A stretch of 64,000 nucleotides of DNA, from contig PNKZ01000020.1 of NCBI GenBank assembly GCA_013822735.1, forward strand, positions 1-64,000, read 5' to 3'. The position numbers were made by a program, and so were the translations under genes. The first letter of the stretch is position 1. Each line of letters opens with the position of its first letter. The DNA is from Pirellula sp. GTDB lineage: Bacteria > Planctomycetota > Planctomycetia > Pirellulales > PNKZ01. Below the pieces are notes generated by a model, which had not been told where the DNA came from, did not search any database, and saw only the letters and a program-made list of their open reading frames with translations. This document shows, one piece after another, positions 17,600 to 30,300 of this stretch.

Positions 17600-18177
17600 A
17601 CTTTCCTCGGCGTTGCGGGGCTTTTCGTCAGACACAGGCCCTTCGGCCGTGTCGCACCCTGATGCATCACGACGCATCCAATTGCGCCCCAACTGCTGTG
17701 CCACGCGCTGCGCGCCGAACGGAATCGAACGGGCCCGGCTGTCGTCGCGGCCTCCAGGCGTTGCCACTCGTCCCGGTCGAGGACGCGGCGCCGGTGTCGC
17801 CGATCGGACTTCGGATTCGGTTTGCATCGGTTCGCCAAATCGGCCGTTATGTCGGCAGTGCGAACGAGTTGAGCCCGGGCGATTAGCGTCCGCAACATAA
17901 CGCAAGTCTGCTCGCCGGGCCCGGCCGAACGATGTCCGGCCTGCAGCTTCGACTGGTAGTCGGAAATTCGACGAGTACGGCCGACGGGTCGAGCTTGCGC
18001 CGGTCGGCGATGACGTTGAGGGCCCCAACTTGGCTCGCGGTGGCGGCTCGCGCGCCGGCACGACGGCGGCCGTTGGTCTGCCCGAGCGCACGGCCGTTGC
18101 CGCTTGATGCCGCCGACGAATTTCCGTTGTCGTTTGCGGCCGGTTGACCGGCTCCGGCGGCAATCGAGGCAGACCAT
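17600..18177 (-). pseudogene. Degenerate tyrosine integrase next to the tRNA fragment
   Basis: The minus strand reads a decayed phage-type integrase. Recognisable pieces are ISDYQSKLQA and QTCVMLRTLIARAQLVRTADI (core-binding SAM-like domain, around 17960-17840) and KSDRRHRRRVLDRDEWQRL (start of the catalytic domain, 17811-17755). After this the catalytic boxes with the RHRY residues and the nucleophile tyrosine are absent, and frames shift. The open frame runs on into the tRNA fragment, giving the PGLEPGTR end seen when integrase genes abut a tRNA. An integrase facing the tRNA core is the expected layout at the left end of an integrated island. Similarity is judged from memory of planctomycete integrases. 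Confidence 0.55.
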
Positions 18178-18382
18178 TTACAAGAAAACCGGCCGACTGA
18201 CCGTGCCCAGATGCATGATGGCGGCGGCCGTCAACCGCGTGGATTCGAGATGCCGCCGCTTTGCGACTCGCGAGTGCTAGTTCTGTCGAAACGCCTTAAA
18301 TCACTGGGCTTTAATTGGCACTCGCGAAAGTGTCATTTGCCGTCAGCCGGACTGATACTCGTCGGCTACCAGCAGGGCCGCC
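18178..18382. other. Short gap before the giant repeat-protein gene end
   Basis: Nothing recognisable is seen between the integrase remnant and the 3' end of the giant gene. The end of the giant gene (basic KKKRT tail) lies at 18383. Confidence 0.4.
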
Positions 18383-21300
18383 TTACAAGATCGCCCGACC
18401 ATTAGGCTGGCAGCTGTCGGTTCGCTTTTTTTTACGCTGGCGAAGAACCGCCCACGCCGAAGCGGCCATTGCGATCAACGAAAGGCCCCCTGGTTCCGGT
18501 ACTGCGGAGTAGTTGAGGTAGAGATTGCCGGAATTGGAACTAACCCAGAAAGTACCGGCCGTTGCGAATCCACCCGCTGATCCGCCGCCGGTATACGAGC
18601 CCGTTGAAAAGACCTGCGAGGCATCGACGAGCGAGAATCTGTCGGAAAGGTCGCCGGATTGATCGATGGTAGCGAAGGAGCCCCATAGCCATTGATAGGA
18701 ATACTCGTGGCCGGCGACATTGCCGACAGCTTGCTTGGCGGGATCGAACGTCGCCGCACCGTAGTTTGCTAAGTCGGGAGTCCACGAACGAACGGTGAGT
18801 TTAAGACCCGTGCCGAGCGACAGATTCGCGCTGACGGCCTGAAAGTAGTCCCAATCGTCGAACGTGGAGTTATCGCCGACGGCGTCGGCAAAATCGAAGA
18901 CGAGCGTCGCCCCATCTTGCCAGGCGACCGTTGAGGACGCGACGGTGAGTCGTCCCACACCGTCGCCGTTTACGCCTGCCGTCGAGCTTGCTCCTGCGCT
19001 GATCGTGCCTGTCGATGCGACGACGAGCGGACCTTGCACCGCGCCGTTGCCGTTGAGCGTCGCTTGATTCGTGCCGCCGACGGTGATCGACGAGGAGGCG
19101 AGGATCGATCCGTTGACCGTCAGCGTCCCTTGGTTGATGGTCGTGGTGCCTGAATAGCTGTTGGCCGCCGTGAGCACCCAGGTGTTGGCGTCGGATTTCG
19201 CTAGGGAAATAACGCCGGCCGCATCTTCGATGAGACCGATCGAGTTGCGAACGGCGGCGCCCGACGTACCACCAAGAGTTAGAGTTTTCTCACCGGACAA
19301 CAGCGCCTTGGCGCCGCCATAAGTTATGGCTCCGGTACCCAAAGCATTGATCACCGCGCCGGCCGTGTCGCCTTGCAACCCTAAGATGCGGTTCGTGGCA
19401 TGGCCCGTACCGACATAGTTGAGCGTAGCCGCGACGGCGCCGAGCCCGAGACGAACTACCCCTTCGTGGGCGTCCGAAGGGTTACCGAGAGACGAAGCCC
19501 CGGCGTTGACGTTTGCAACAGAATTGAACGTGAGCGTGCCGGCCTGAACTTCGACGGCCTCGCGGAATGTGTTCAATCCGGTGAGCGTGAGATTGCCCAA
19601 CTCCGATTTCGTCAGCCGTGCGTTTCCGGCGAGAACGGCGGCGATCGATGTATTGCCGGTATGACGAAAGTTGTAGTCGCCGCTAACGGTCACGGTGCCC
19701 GTGCCGGCTACGGTGGGCGACGAACCGGTCGTGACGAAGTTGGTCTGCAAGACGGATCGGCCTGCGAGATCGAGTGTTGTGCCGCCTTGAATCGTTAGAT
19801 CGCCCGTGCCCAGAGCGTTATTGGCGCCTATCACAATCGATCCGGCGGCGAGGACCGTAGGACCGGAATACGTGGCAGCGGCACCGAGCGTGAGCGATCC
19901 AGCGCCGATCTTAGTGAGTCCTCCGGTGCCCGAGCCTGCGCTTGCGGCGAACGCAAGATTGCGGCCGTTGGTATTGAGCGTGCCGCCGCCAGGCTGATAG
20001 ACAATCGTCCGGAGCGAGAGGTCGTCGACGAAGCTTGCGGCGACGAGGAGAGTTCCGCCCGCGAAAACGAGTGGCCCGGTTGCGCCGCCGATATTGGCTA
20101 GCGAATCGATCTGTAGGACGCCTTCGTTAAGCACGGTCTTGTTTGATCCGCCGCCAGCAGTGCCGGTAGCGCCGCCTGTGAGTACCAGCGTCCCGGGCCC
20201 GCTCTTGGTAAGATCGGCGAGGCTGGTCAACGGCGAGGTCAGTATGGCGGTGAGCGTTGAGCTGCCCGGAGCCGACGACGGATTGACGACATGAATGACG
20301 TATTCGCCGGTAGGCCCGGCTTGAATGCCGGAGTCAAAGCCGGAGAGATTCACACGGAAGTCGCCGGCGGCGGCCGAGGGGTTGAGCGTGATGAGCAATG
20401 CTCCGGATGTGAGCGTGAGCGACGAGCCGGCGCCCGAGCCTGCGAGTCCAACGTCGCCCGGAGTGAGACGGTCGGCGTGCAGCACCAGGGCGTTGACGAC
20501 AGTGACGGCGGGGGCGGCAAGATTGCCCGTGATCACCTCGCGGATGTTGTCCGTAGCGGAGAGCTGCGCGGCAAATGCAGCATATTCCGTCGCGAGGTTT
20601 AGGGGACGGAAGCCCGCATTGGGAACATAGGTCACCAGCGAGTTGCCTGTTGCGGTGGGACCGAGGACGGTGAACGATTCGCCGATCGCCCAGTGCACGA
20701 TGCTGATGTTACGCGTGCCGGCGGCACCGCCTCCTCCGACCAATGTGGCGGCGAACGCCGACTGGTTTCCGGAATTTCCAATGCGAAATTGAGCTCGTCG
20801 GCCGGAGGCTTGGCCTAGATCTGTGCCGCGGACGTCGGCCGTGGCGTTGTTCGTGCGGACGAAATTGTTCACGACCAGCGCGGACGATCCTGCGGCGTCG
20901 GTCGTCTCGGCGGCGAGGTAATTCGCGCCGGAGGCAAATGTGAACACGCCGACCGTCTCGTCTTCCGCTACGGCATTATCGGTGCGCATGGCGAAACCGC
21001 GGATTGCGGTTTCGCCGGCGAGCGCGCCATCGGCGGAGTGCAGATTGATCGTAATGTTGTCGGGCAAACGATCGTTGGGTGAGGCGTCGTCATTGTTGTC
21101 GATGAGGAACGCCCCGCCGTGGTTGACGCGAATTGACGGGCCAAAGACGCTCGTCAAGCGTCCATAAGGTCCGGCCAAGATGACTGCCCCGGCATCGACT
21201 CGCATGGTGCCGCGAAAGTCGTCGGTATTGCCCGTGAGCGTGAGGTTCGTACCGGCAACTTTCTTCACGAACGATGCGGCGCTGCTAAAGACATTAAGTT

Positions 21301-24300
21301 TACCGGCGAATGTTGCGGACTCGTATTGATTGACGGTAAAGACGCCGCCTCCGACGGAGAGTACGCCGTACGCCGTCGTGGCATCCGCACGACCGCCGGA
21401 AAGCGTGCCGATTGTTTCGTTGGAATCGGAGCGGAGCGACGTTGCCGAATTGTCGGCGAAGGTCACAGACGAATCGTCCCCGATTTGGTTTCCACTAACC
21501 CACAGCCCACCTGCCCGTAGATTGATCGGACCGGTCTGGGTGTTTCGTCCTTGCAAGATCAACTGCCCGTCGCCCCACTTCGTGATGCTGGTCGTGCCGA
21601 TGATGGCGGAGCCGAATCGAAGGCCCAATCCTCCTGCAACGGAAACGATTAGCTCCCCCGTCCCCGACGACACGAAGCCGCCCGTCATATACGGGCTACC
21701 AGTTGAATCGGTGGCGAGAATTCCACCGCCGGCGATTTGTAGCACTTCGGAGTTCGTGATCGTAACTGTGGAAAAGCTCGGCGAATTGAAACGCAGGCTG
21801 CCGATGACGAGATCATTCGGCAAAGTGCCCGTGAAGCCGGCGAACTCATTCACAAAAACATCAGAGATGTGTTCGCCGGGGAGCCAGGAAGCGACGTTGT
21901 TCTTTTCTACGACCGCGACAGGCACGATTCGGCCCGTGCCGTCGTTGCGGGCGAACATCAGGCCTGTCGGAGTGCTAATGGTCGCCCAGCCGCCGAGCGC
22001 TCCTAGGAAATTGGGCGTGGAGGTCGTGAAAACGTCACTCACGGCGTTATTCGGGACGAAGTGAATTACGCCCGAATTCGTAGGACGAACGATGGAGCCG
22101 AGGTTCAACGTCGCGGCTTGAGTGCTCGCGGCGACGAGATTGATTTGATTTGCACCGCCGGCGGAAAGATCGAGCGAGGCGACGCTTTGAACGGAATTGG
22201 CCGAGTCATTGCCTTTAAACAGCAACCTGCCGCCGCGCATCTGAAGCGGCGCGATCGAGTTGAGCTTTGCGGCGTTATTCACAGAGAAATCGAGCGTGAG
22301 TTGGCCGCCGTCAATACGCGTACCCGCGGCCCCGGTCAGTCCGCTATTGTCGCCGGAGAGAACGGCTTCGTAGAGACTGAATTGCTTATGCACGAGTCCC
22401 GATCCGGCCAAACGAGCGGCGACGGAGCCTTGATACAGATTGATTTGGTCGGTGACGCTCAGTACGCCCGCGGTGCCGAGAATCGAACCGGTCCGGCCCG
22501 TTGCGTCGCCGCCGAGATCGACGCGGGGAACCGTCATTTGATAGGCGGCGAGATCGAACTGAGCGCTTCCTTGGTCGGCCACGATAACACCCGCCAGCGG
22601 GCCGCCGAGGCCGTTGGGATCGTTGCCGCGGAGGCGAATGGTGCCGCCGTTGCGGACGTAGTAATAATTGCCGGCGCTCAGCGGGAGGACTCCGGTATCA
22701 AGAAGATTCAGCACTGTGCCGTTGCCGCTGACAATGAGATCGTCGACAACCTGGAGCGGTTGGTAGTAGAACGACCACGTGCCGCCGGTGACTAGCAAAT
22801 CGGCCCCGGCGCCTGTTTGCGAAATGCCGCCCAGAATTCCACCGGTGCCTGTGCCGGTGAGCGTGAGATCGCCTGCCACGAACGTTCCGCCGGCGAGTAC
22901 AAGGGTTGCTCCGGACGTTCCGCCTGCGGACACGGTCGCCGGCCCGGTAGAGGAGACGGGGCCGCTGATCACCAGATGCTTCGTGCCGTTAAACTGCAAA
23001 GGGGCATGCAAGACGACGGAATTCGAGAACACGGTACTGCCGGAAATGTCGATCGTCGCGGCGAGCGTGCCTCCTTCGATTGTGAGCGGCCCGCTTCCTA
23101 CGGCAGTAGCGTTGCCTATCAGCAAGCGTCCCGAAACGAGCGTGACGCCGCCGGCGTATTGGCCGGGTCCGGCGAGCGTGAGGTCGCTCGTGCCGTTATA
23201 GAGAATGCTGCCCGGAATAGTTGTTGCAAGGTCTTCGATCGTCGCATTGATGACGACCGGCCCGGTGCCGGAGATGGTGAGTGGTCCGCCGGAGCTATCC
23301 GGCCGGGCTATGTTCACATAATCGCTGATGGTGAGTGAGCCGCCCGCGGATATGGAACTGATCAATGTACTGGTGACCCCTCGGCTAAGGAGCTCATCGA
23401 TGACCGTTCGGCCCGTGCCGGCGACGGTGAGGATCGCGTCGAGCCCGACGGCGCCAAATCGCAGTACTCCGGCCGTCATGGAGTTGGTCAACGTCCCATC
23501 TTCGCTGCCCAAACTTATGCCTCCGCTGAAGGTCAGTGACTGATTGCCGGCGACCGTCAACGGCCCCCGCAGAACGATACTGATATTGAGCGGTCCGGCG
23601 CCGGACTCGGAAAGATCGACGCCGGCTTGGAGCGTCGCTTCTCCGGCGATGGTAAGCCCGCCGGTTCCCAGAGCGTCCTTGTGGCCGAGCTGGAGAGTAC
23701 CGGAGAAGAGCGATGTCGAGCCGGTGTAAGTGCTTGCGGCATTGATGGCGATGGTGCGATTAGTTGCGTCCCAACCGCCGCGATCGTCGTTCAGCCGGAG
23801 CGATCGCGAACCGCCGGTCTGGCTGATGCCGACAGTATCGATGGTTACGATCTGCGTAGAGCCGCCCATGGTGCTGATGCTCGCGTCGTTGCCGAGCTCG
23901 ATACCGCCGCGGAGATTGATCGTGTTGAAATCGTTGGCCAGCGTGAGCCGCAGCGCGTTGTCGACATGGGCCTCTCCGCCGAGCGTGATCTTGCCGAGGA
24001 TGTTGACCGTGGAGTTGAACGACGTACTCCCGGCCAAGATTTCGAACACGCCGGAAGGAGCATTGAGCGTGATGGAATTGACGACGTTGTAAGCGAAGGC
24101 CGCATTGGGGGTAAAACGGAGCATGCCGGCCTCGGCCACGATCGGACCGGTGCCGAGCGCTAGCGGCGAAGATGCCGTGACGACGCCGCGCGTGATGGTT
24201 AGCCCGCCGCTCCAAAGGGAATTGTCGCCGGAAAGATTGAGGCTACCCGTGATTTGATTGCCTGCGGTGACTGTGTTGATGCTGTCCAGCGTGATACGGC

Positions 24301-27300
24301 CGGCACCCGAAAGCGAATTGGTAAGCGTGATGTCGCGGGACGTGGTGTTCAACGCGGCCGAATTTGAGTCGCGAAGATTAATGACGGATGCGGCGGTGAT
24401 ATTGATCGCGCCGGAGTATGTTTTCGACGACGTGGCCGCGGAAAGCGTGCCGCCGCCGAGCGTGAGCGGATAGAGTAGATCGGTCGTCGATCCGCTCGCG
24501 TAAAGCGCTCCGCCGTTGACACGGATGTCGGCCGGGTTCGAATTGGCCGTGCTGCCGAGCGTGCCGGAGGTCGCCAATTCGAGCGTGGCGGATTGGACCG
24601 TGAAGTCGACCGTGCGGCTGAGATTAAATGTCGAGTCGGCGGCTGCCGCCAGTGCGATCCTTCCACCGCTCGAAAGCGTGACGTCGTCGTCGCCTAGCAA
24701 TGAAGAGAGCATGATGAGCGACGATCCGGTTGCGACCGACCAGGTCTGGTCGGCGCCGATTCTGATCGGCAGCGACAGCGTTACCGACGGCGCAGCTCCG
24801 GCCTCGATCGTGATGCCCGCGCTCGGCGACTGCGGCGCAATTTCCAGCTTGTTGGCGAACGATAGCCCGCTGGTGATATTGATCGCGGTCGGCGTGTTGC
24901 CGGCGAGGGTCGAGGGAATGAAACGGAGCGAGTTGACCTGAGCGTCGGAGATCTGCGAAACGACGATGCTGCCGCCGGCCACGAGATCCGATTGAAAAAT
25001 GACGTCGGTCGAAGCGCCTGGCAGAGCGGCGGCGGGTGCGGTCCCGGCCTGGTTCGTCGACCAGTTGGCAAGCGTGACCCACTGAGAGTTATTCGCCCCC
25101 GTCCAATAGAGAGCGCTCGTGACGCGAGTTCCGGTTGTGATGAAGACCGACGTGTCGGTGGCGGTGAGAGTAAGGGAACTGAAGCCGCCGGGCGCGAAGC
25201 GCAGATGATAGCTGCTCGGGGAAAGTGGTCCGCTCGTGAGCCCGCCGCCGGCGGCTTGTACCAATGTGTAGGTTTGCAGCGGATTTAGCCCGTTATCGGT
25301 GATATCGAAATCGATCTGTCCATTGGCGAAGAGTTGCAGCAAGCCGCCGGAGGCGACGGCGATTAGATCGCCCGCAAGTTGGTCGCCGGCGGCGTTGAGG
25401 TCGCCGACGTCGAACATCAAGAGCGTCGATGTCGTAAAAGTCGGGCCGCCTAAGGTCAGCGACGAAAGCGACGTGATACGCGTAGCGGCGTTGTCGACGA
25501 GGCTCAGTATCGCACCGTCGCCGACGCTGACTGTGTTTACGCCGGCGGGATTGGTGAGCCCGCCCTTCAGTGACAGGACGGAGCCGATGTTGGAGACCGT
25601 CAGCGATGACGTTGCGATAAGCGGCGACTCGACGATCAGCATGCCGCCGTCGACGGCTGTCGCTCCGCGATAGCTCAGCGACACTCCTGAGGGAATCGTG
25701 GTCGTCGCGGTACCTGTTTTGGTCAGCGAGAGGGTGCCTAGGCCGCTGCCGGAATCAGTGATAGCGTACGTGCCGGCTCCGGTACCGAAACTCACGGCGG
25801 CGTTATTAGCCCCGATCGTCAATCGGGAGGGGGTCGCCGCAGTGTTCGTAATGACGGAATTGCCCGCGGTGTTGGCCGTGAGGCCGTTGATGGTTTCGTT
25901 GTGCCCATTGAGGTCGAGCGTCGCGGTTACGCCGGCGGCCGGATTGAGCACGACGCCCCCTTTGCCCGAGCCGTGCAAGATGTATTCGTCGGCGCCGAGA
26001 ATGACGCGGCCTGAGGAAACTGTAAAAGCGCCGTTGTTGCGATTGCCTCCTGCGCCGTTAAGCGTGAGCGTGCCGTTTCCGGCATAGGTGAGACCGACGT
26101 TGAGCGAACTTGAGACGGAGATCGTGCCGTTGATGACGGTGTCGCCGGAACCGCTCAGCGTGAGGACCGTACTGCCGGATATCGTGGTGAACGTCAGGTT
26201 GCCGTTAAGGGTGAGTACATTGCCGGCGGCGATGGAGTTGGTCAGCGTGTGCCCGGCGGTGGTGTTCGAGAAGGTCCAATTGCCGTTGGACGTCAGATCG
26301 AACTCCCCGATGAATCCCGTGACTCCGGCAGAGGACGTCGTAGTTATCGAAACGGAGTTATCCAACGTGCGCGGCCCGTTGTATGCAAAGAGCGTGCCGA
26401 GTTGCGTTTGCAGCGTGCCCGTGCCTAGCGCCTTGTCGTGACCAAGACCAAGACTTGCACCCGTCAATACGGTCTGCCCGGTGTACGTATTGTCGCCGGC
26501 CAAGATCCACGTCCCGACGCCGTCCACGAAAACTCGCAGTTGGCCGCCGAAGTCAGTTAGAACGCTGGAAATCATGTTGCCTTGCGTGTTGCCGCCGCGC
26601 AAGCGAAGCAGCTTACTGTCGGAGAACAGATCGTTTCGCAGATTCGTGAGCACGAGCGGACCAGTGCCGTCGGCATAAATAAAGGTGTCCGCCCCATTGG
26701 CGTTATTCAGGCGGATAAGCCGATCACTGACTTCGCCTGGACCGATGTACTGAAACTCGGTCAAACCGCTGGCTGCGTTGCCGAGGATCAGCGCTTGGTC
26801 GGGCAGGTTGGCGCCGACACTCGTGCCCAAGCTCGTACCCTGGGCAACCGTGGCACTGTTGCCCAGGCTGTTGACGATCAGCATTCCGTTACTGTGGTGA
26901 GTTATGCCGGAGTAGGTATTCGTGCCGAGCAATGACAGATCACCAGTTCCGATCTTGCGAATACCCATGCCCGGGCTCCCCGTGATTTGCCCCGAGACCG
27001 TGGCAAAATCGGTGTAAGCATTGACGTTGTCGTCGACGCGAATCGTGCGCCAGCTTCCTGAACCAGTGAGGCTCGCCGAAGTGCCCGTGGCGGAAGGGAG
27101 GTTATTGATGACGAAAGTCGTGGCATCAGTGACTTGGAAGACATAGCTTCCCGCCGGAATGCCGGTACCGACGATTGATTGCCCCACGAAAAGCTGCGAC
27201 GTGTTGCCTGAAGCCAAGGTGATCGTGGTGCTCCCCGACGAAAAGTTGGCGGAAATCGGCACGTTGTCGACAGCAGCATCGCCGAGTGAGAAGTTGCCGG

Positions 27301-30300
27301 CGAGTTCCAGTTCATCCAGCGCGACGTTGGAACTGAGCACCAAACCGTCGCGAGCATTGAGAAAGTGCGGCGTGGCGCCCCAAACCGGCAAGCCGCTCCA
27401 AGCAACCGTGAGTTTGGCGGCACCGGCTGAGAACCCGCCGCGGAACGCAGCCGTGTCGGCGTCGGGCGCGCGAAACCGAAATTGATTCGAGCCGGCGCCG
27501 ACGGAGCGGGAGAAGACGCCTGTGGATTCGAATACGCCGCCGTTGAGCACAAGATTGCTGGCCGTGGGAAGCGTCGAGCCGGATTGCCCCCGCAGAACAC
27601 TGGAATAGATCGTGGTGTCGCCGGAATAACTGTTGGCCGGGTTGCGCAATTCCCAGACGCTTTGCTCAAGCTTATTGACCGACGTGACGGCGGAGCCGTT
27701 GTCGGCGATTAGCGGGAAGAATTTGTTGTCGCCCAACGAGATGCCTCCGAGGGACAACCCTTGCGGATTTCCTGCGGCGTTGGCGCCGAACGCAATCGGC
27801 CCAGTGTTGCTAAAGATGACGGGAATATGAAATGGGCCGTTGGCTTCGATACGTGCGCCACCGTTCGGACCGCCGTTGAGCGTGAAGAGCCGATTTGTAA
27901 GCACAACCTCCGCGGTGTTAAACACTAGACCACCGTAGGTCGTCGCATCCCCCGAGCCGTTGAAGACGAGCGAGCCGGCGTTATCGAGCAAGTTGCCGGC
28001 GCCGATGCCGCCAGGCTGACCCAAGTCGCCGAACTGGGCGACGGTGACGGTTCCTCTACCGCCGATCGTCGTAACACCTGTGTATGTACTTGCGCCCCCC
28101 CAGCTTTGGTCGCCGTTGCCCACCTTCGTAACGTTGAGCGCATTGAACAGATCCTGCATGACGCCGTTGAACGTACCGGTACCGTCGCCGTTGCCGACGA
28201 CGAGCGTACCGGTCGCGGAGCCTGAGCCCCAGTTCTGTATCGTACCGGAGCCGTTGAACGAACTGATTGCCGTGCCGGTGTCCGCGCCGTTTAGCTGCAG
28301 CGTGGTTCCTTGACGGAGAACGAGCGGTTGGGCGGCGGCGCTGAGTACGGCACCCGGCTGAACTTCCAAAGTCCCGGAGTTGACGGTGGTCGCGCCTGTC
28401 TGCTGATTCACGCCGCCGATCACCAGCGTGCCCGGTCCATTTTTCGCAAGGCCGCCCGTGGTCGTGGAAAGAATCGGCGTGGTGATCTCCAGCCTATCAT
28501 TGACGTCGACGCGAATAACGAGGTCGCCTGAGCCTCCCGTAGTGATGCCGAGGCCGCCGGAGATTTGCCCAAAAAACGAAGTCGCGATGATACCGCCGGG
28601 CGCGTTTGCGCCGTTATTGATCGTCAGCGTCTGCCCGGCGTTGAGATCAATACGGCCGAAGTTTTGGAAAACGATGCCGCCGAGAATCACGGCCGTATTC
28701 TGGCTCAGCGTGCCGGTGATTAAGTAGGGATTGGCGTTGCCCCCGGTCATACTGCCGGTCGAAATCGTCGTCGTCACAGCAGGGCCGACGATTCCGCCGG
28801 TGACCGCGGCGAAGTTCGTTCCCTGATAGTAAATGCGCGGATTGAGGATGCCGTTGGTGTTCGACGAGGTACTCAGCGTCACCGTGCCGCCGGCCCCACC
28901 CCCGGCCGTATCAAAATTTAGGCCCGCGCGTGCCGACGAACTATACCCGGTGAACACCAGTTTGGCGTCGAAGCCGCCGCTGCTTGTCAGCTTGACGGTG
29001 CCTTCGCCGGCCGAGGCTTGAAGTTGGCCGAGCGATTCGGTTGTCGTGCCCGAGGCCGATCCGATGAACTCGAAGACGCCGCCCGCGGTGACGCCGAGGT
29101 TGGTAAACTGCAAGACCGTGGCGTTGCCGAGAATCGTCGAAGCCGGCGCATTGGCTTTGATCTTGAGTGTGCCTTCGACGATTCGCGTATTGCCGGTGTA
29201 GGTGTTGGATCCGGCCAACTGCCACACCCCCGACCCTTGCTTATAGAGGTCAATAATGCCGCCCGCCGTGGTGTTGGCGATCACACCATTGATGGTGTTG
29301 GTCGCCGAGTTGTTGCCGCCGAGGTAGAGTTCCTTGCGGGTCGCGGACCCGGTGCCTGCGAAGTTCGCATTCAGGACGACCGGGTTCGAACCGGTTTGAT
29401 TGGCAAGAATCACGGCGTCGCCGGAACTGCCTGCAATGTCGATCACTTTTGACGTGGTCAGGCCGGCGGCGGACGGCGAAGCTTCAGTGCCGATGACAAG
29501 CGTGCCCGCCTGTGAACCGCTGCCAAGCTTAATGTCGGCAGTGTTGTTGTTAATCGAGCGGAAGTCGGTGATCTCGAGAGTTCCACCCGTCACGGATACG
29601 GTGCCGTCGAGCGTGGAGTCGACGCCGACCAGCGTCAGAGTTCCCGATTCGGATTTGGTAAGGTTGTGACCAAAGCTTGTGGAAGCGGAAGAGCCCAACA
29701 ATCGGCCGTAAACGACGGTATGCCCGGTGCCGCTGATCGTCAACGTGCGCGACGCGGTATTATTCGATTGGTCCCAAAAATCGGAATAGATGCGGAGCAA
29801 GCCGTTGAGCGAGTTGTAGATGAGGTTCGTAGACGATGGAGTGTCGGTCGTTGTGACGAATCGATTTACATCGACGCTGTAGCCGTTGCGCCCGCGGATT
29901 TCGAAAGTAGAGAATGTCGGCTGGAACGTGACCTGATCAATTTGGATCGTCTGATTGATGCCGTCGCCTCCCACGGCCCGATCGACCAGAATTACCGAAC
30001 TGCTCGAACTTTGCTTGGCGATGTTGTTGAACTGGAAACTGGAGTCGGAGCGAAGCTCCAGAATACCGGAGTTCAGTTCGAAGGTGCCTGAGCCCACCGC
30101 ACCTGCGGAGTCGATGCGTATGGAGCCCCCGGCCAATCGGACGTTTCCGGTGAAAGCTTCGGTCGTCGTCGGCTTGAGCACCAGCGTGCCGGGGCCGATC
30201 TTCTGTAGCGTGCCGGTCCCGGATATGGCGCCGGTGATTGCGTAGCTGCCGACCCCGCCTCCGTTGGTCGTGCCCAAGGTGAAGAGCGTACTTCCGCTCG

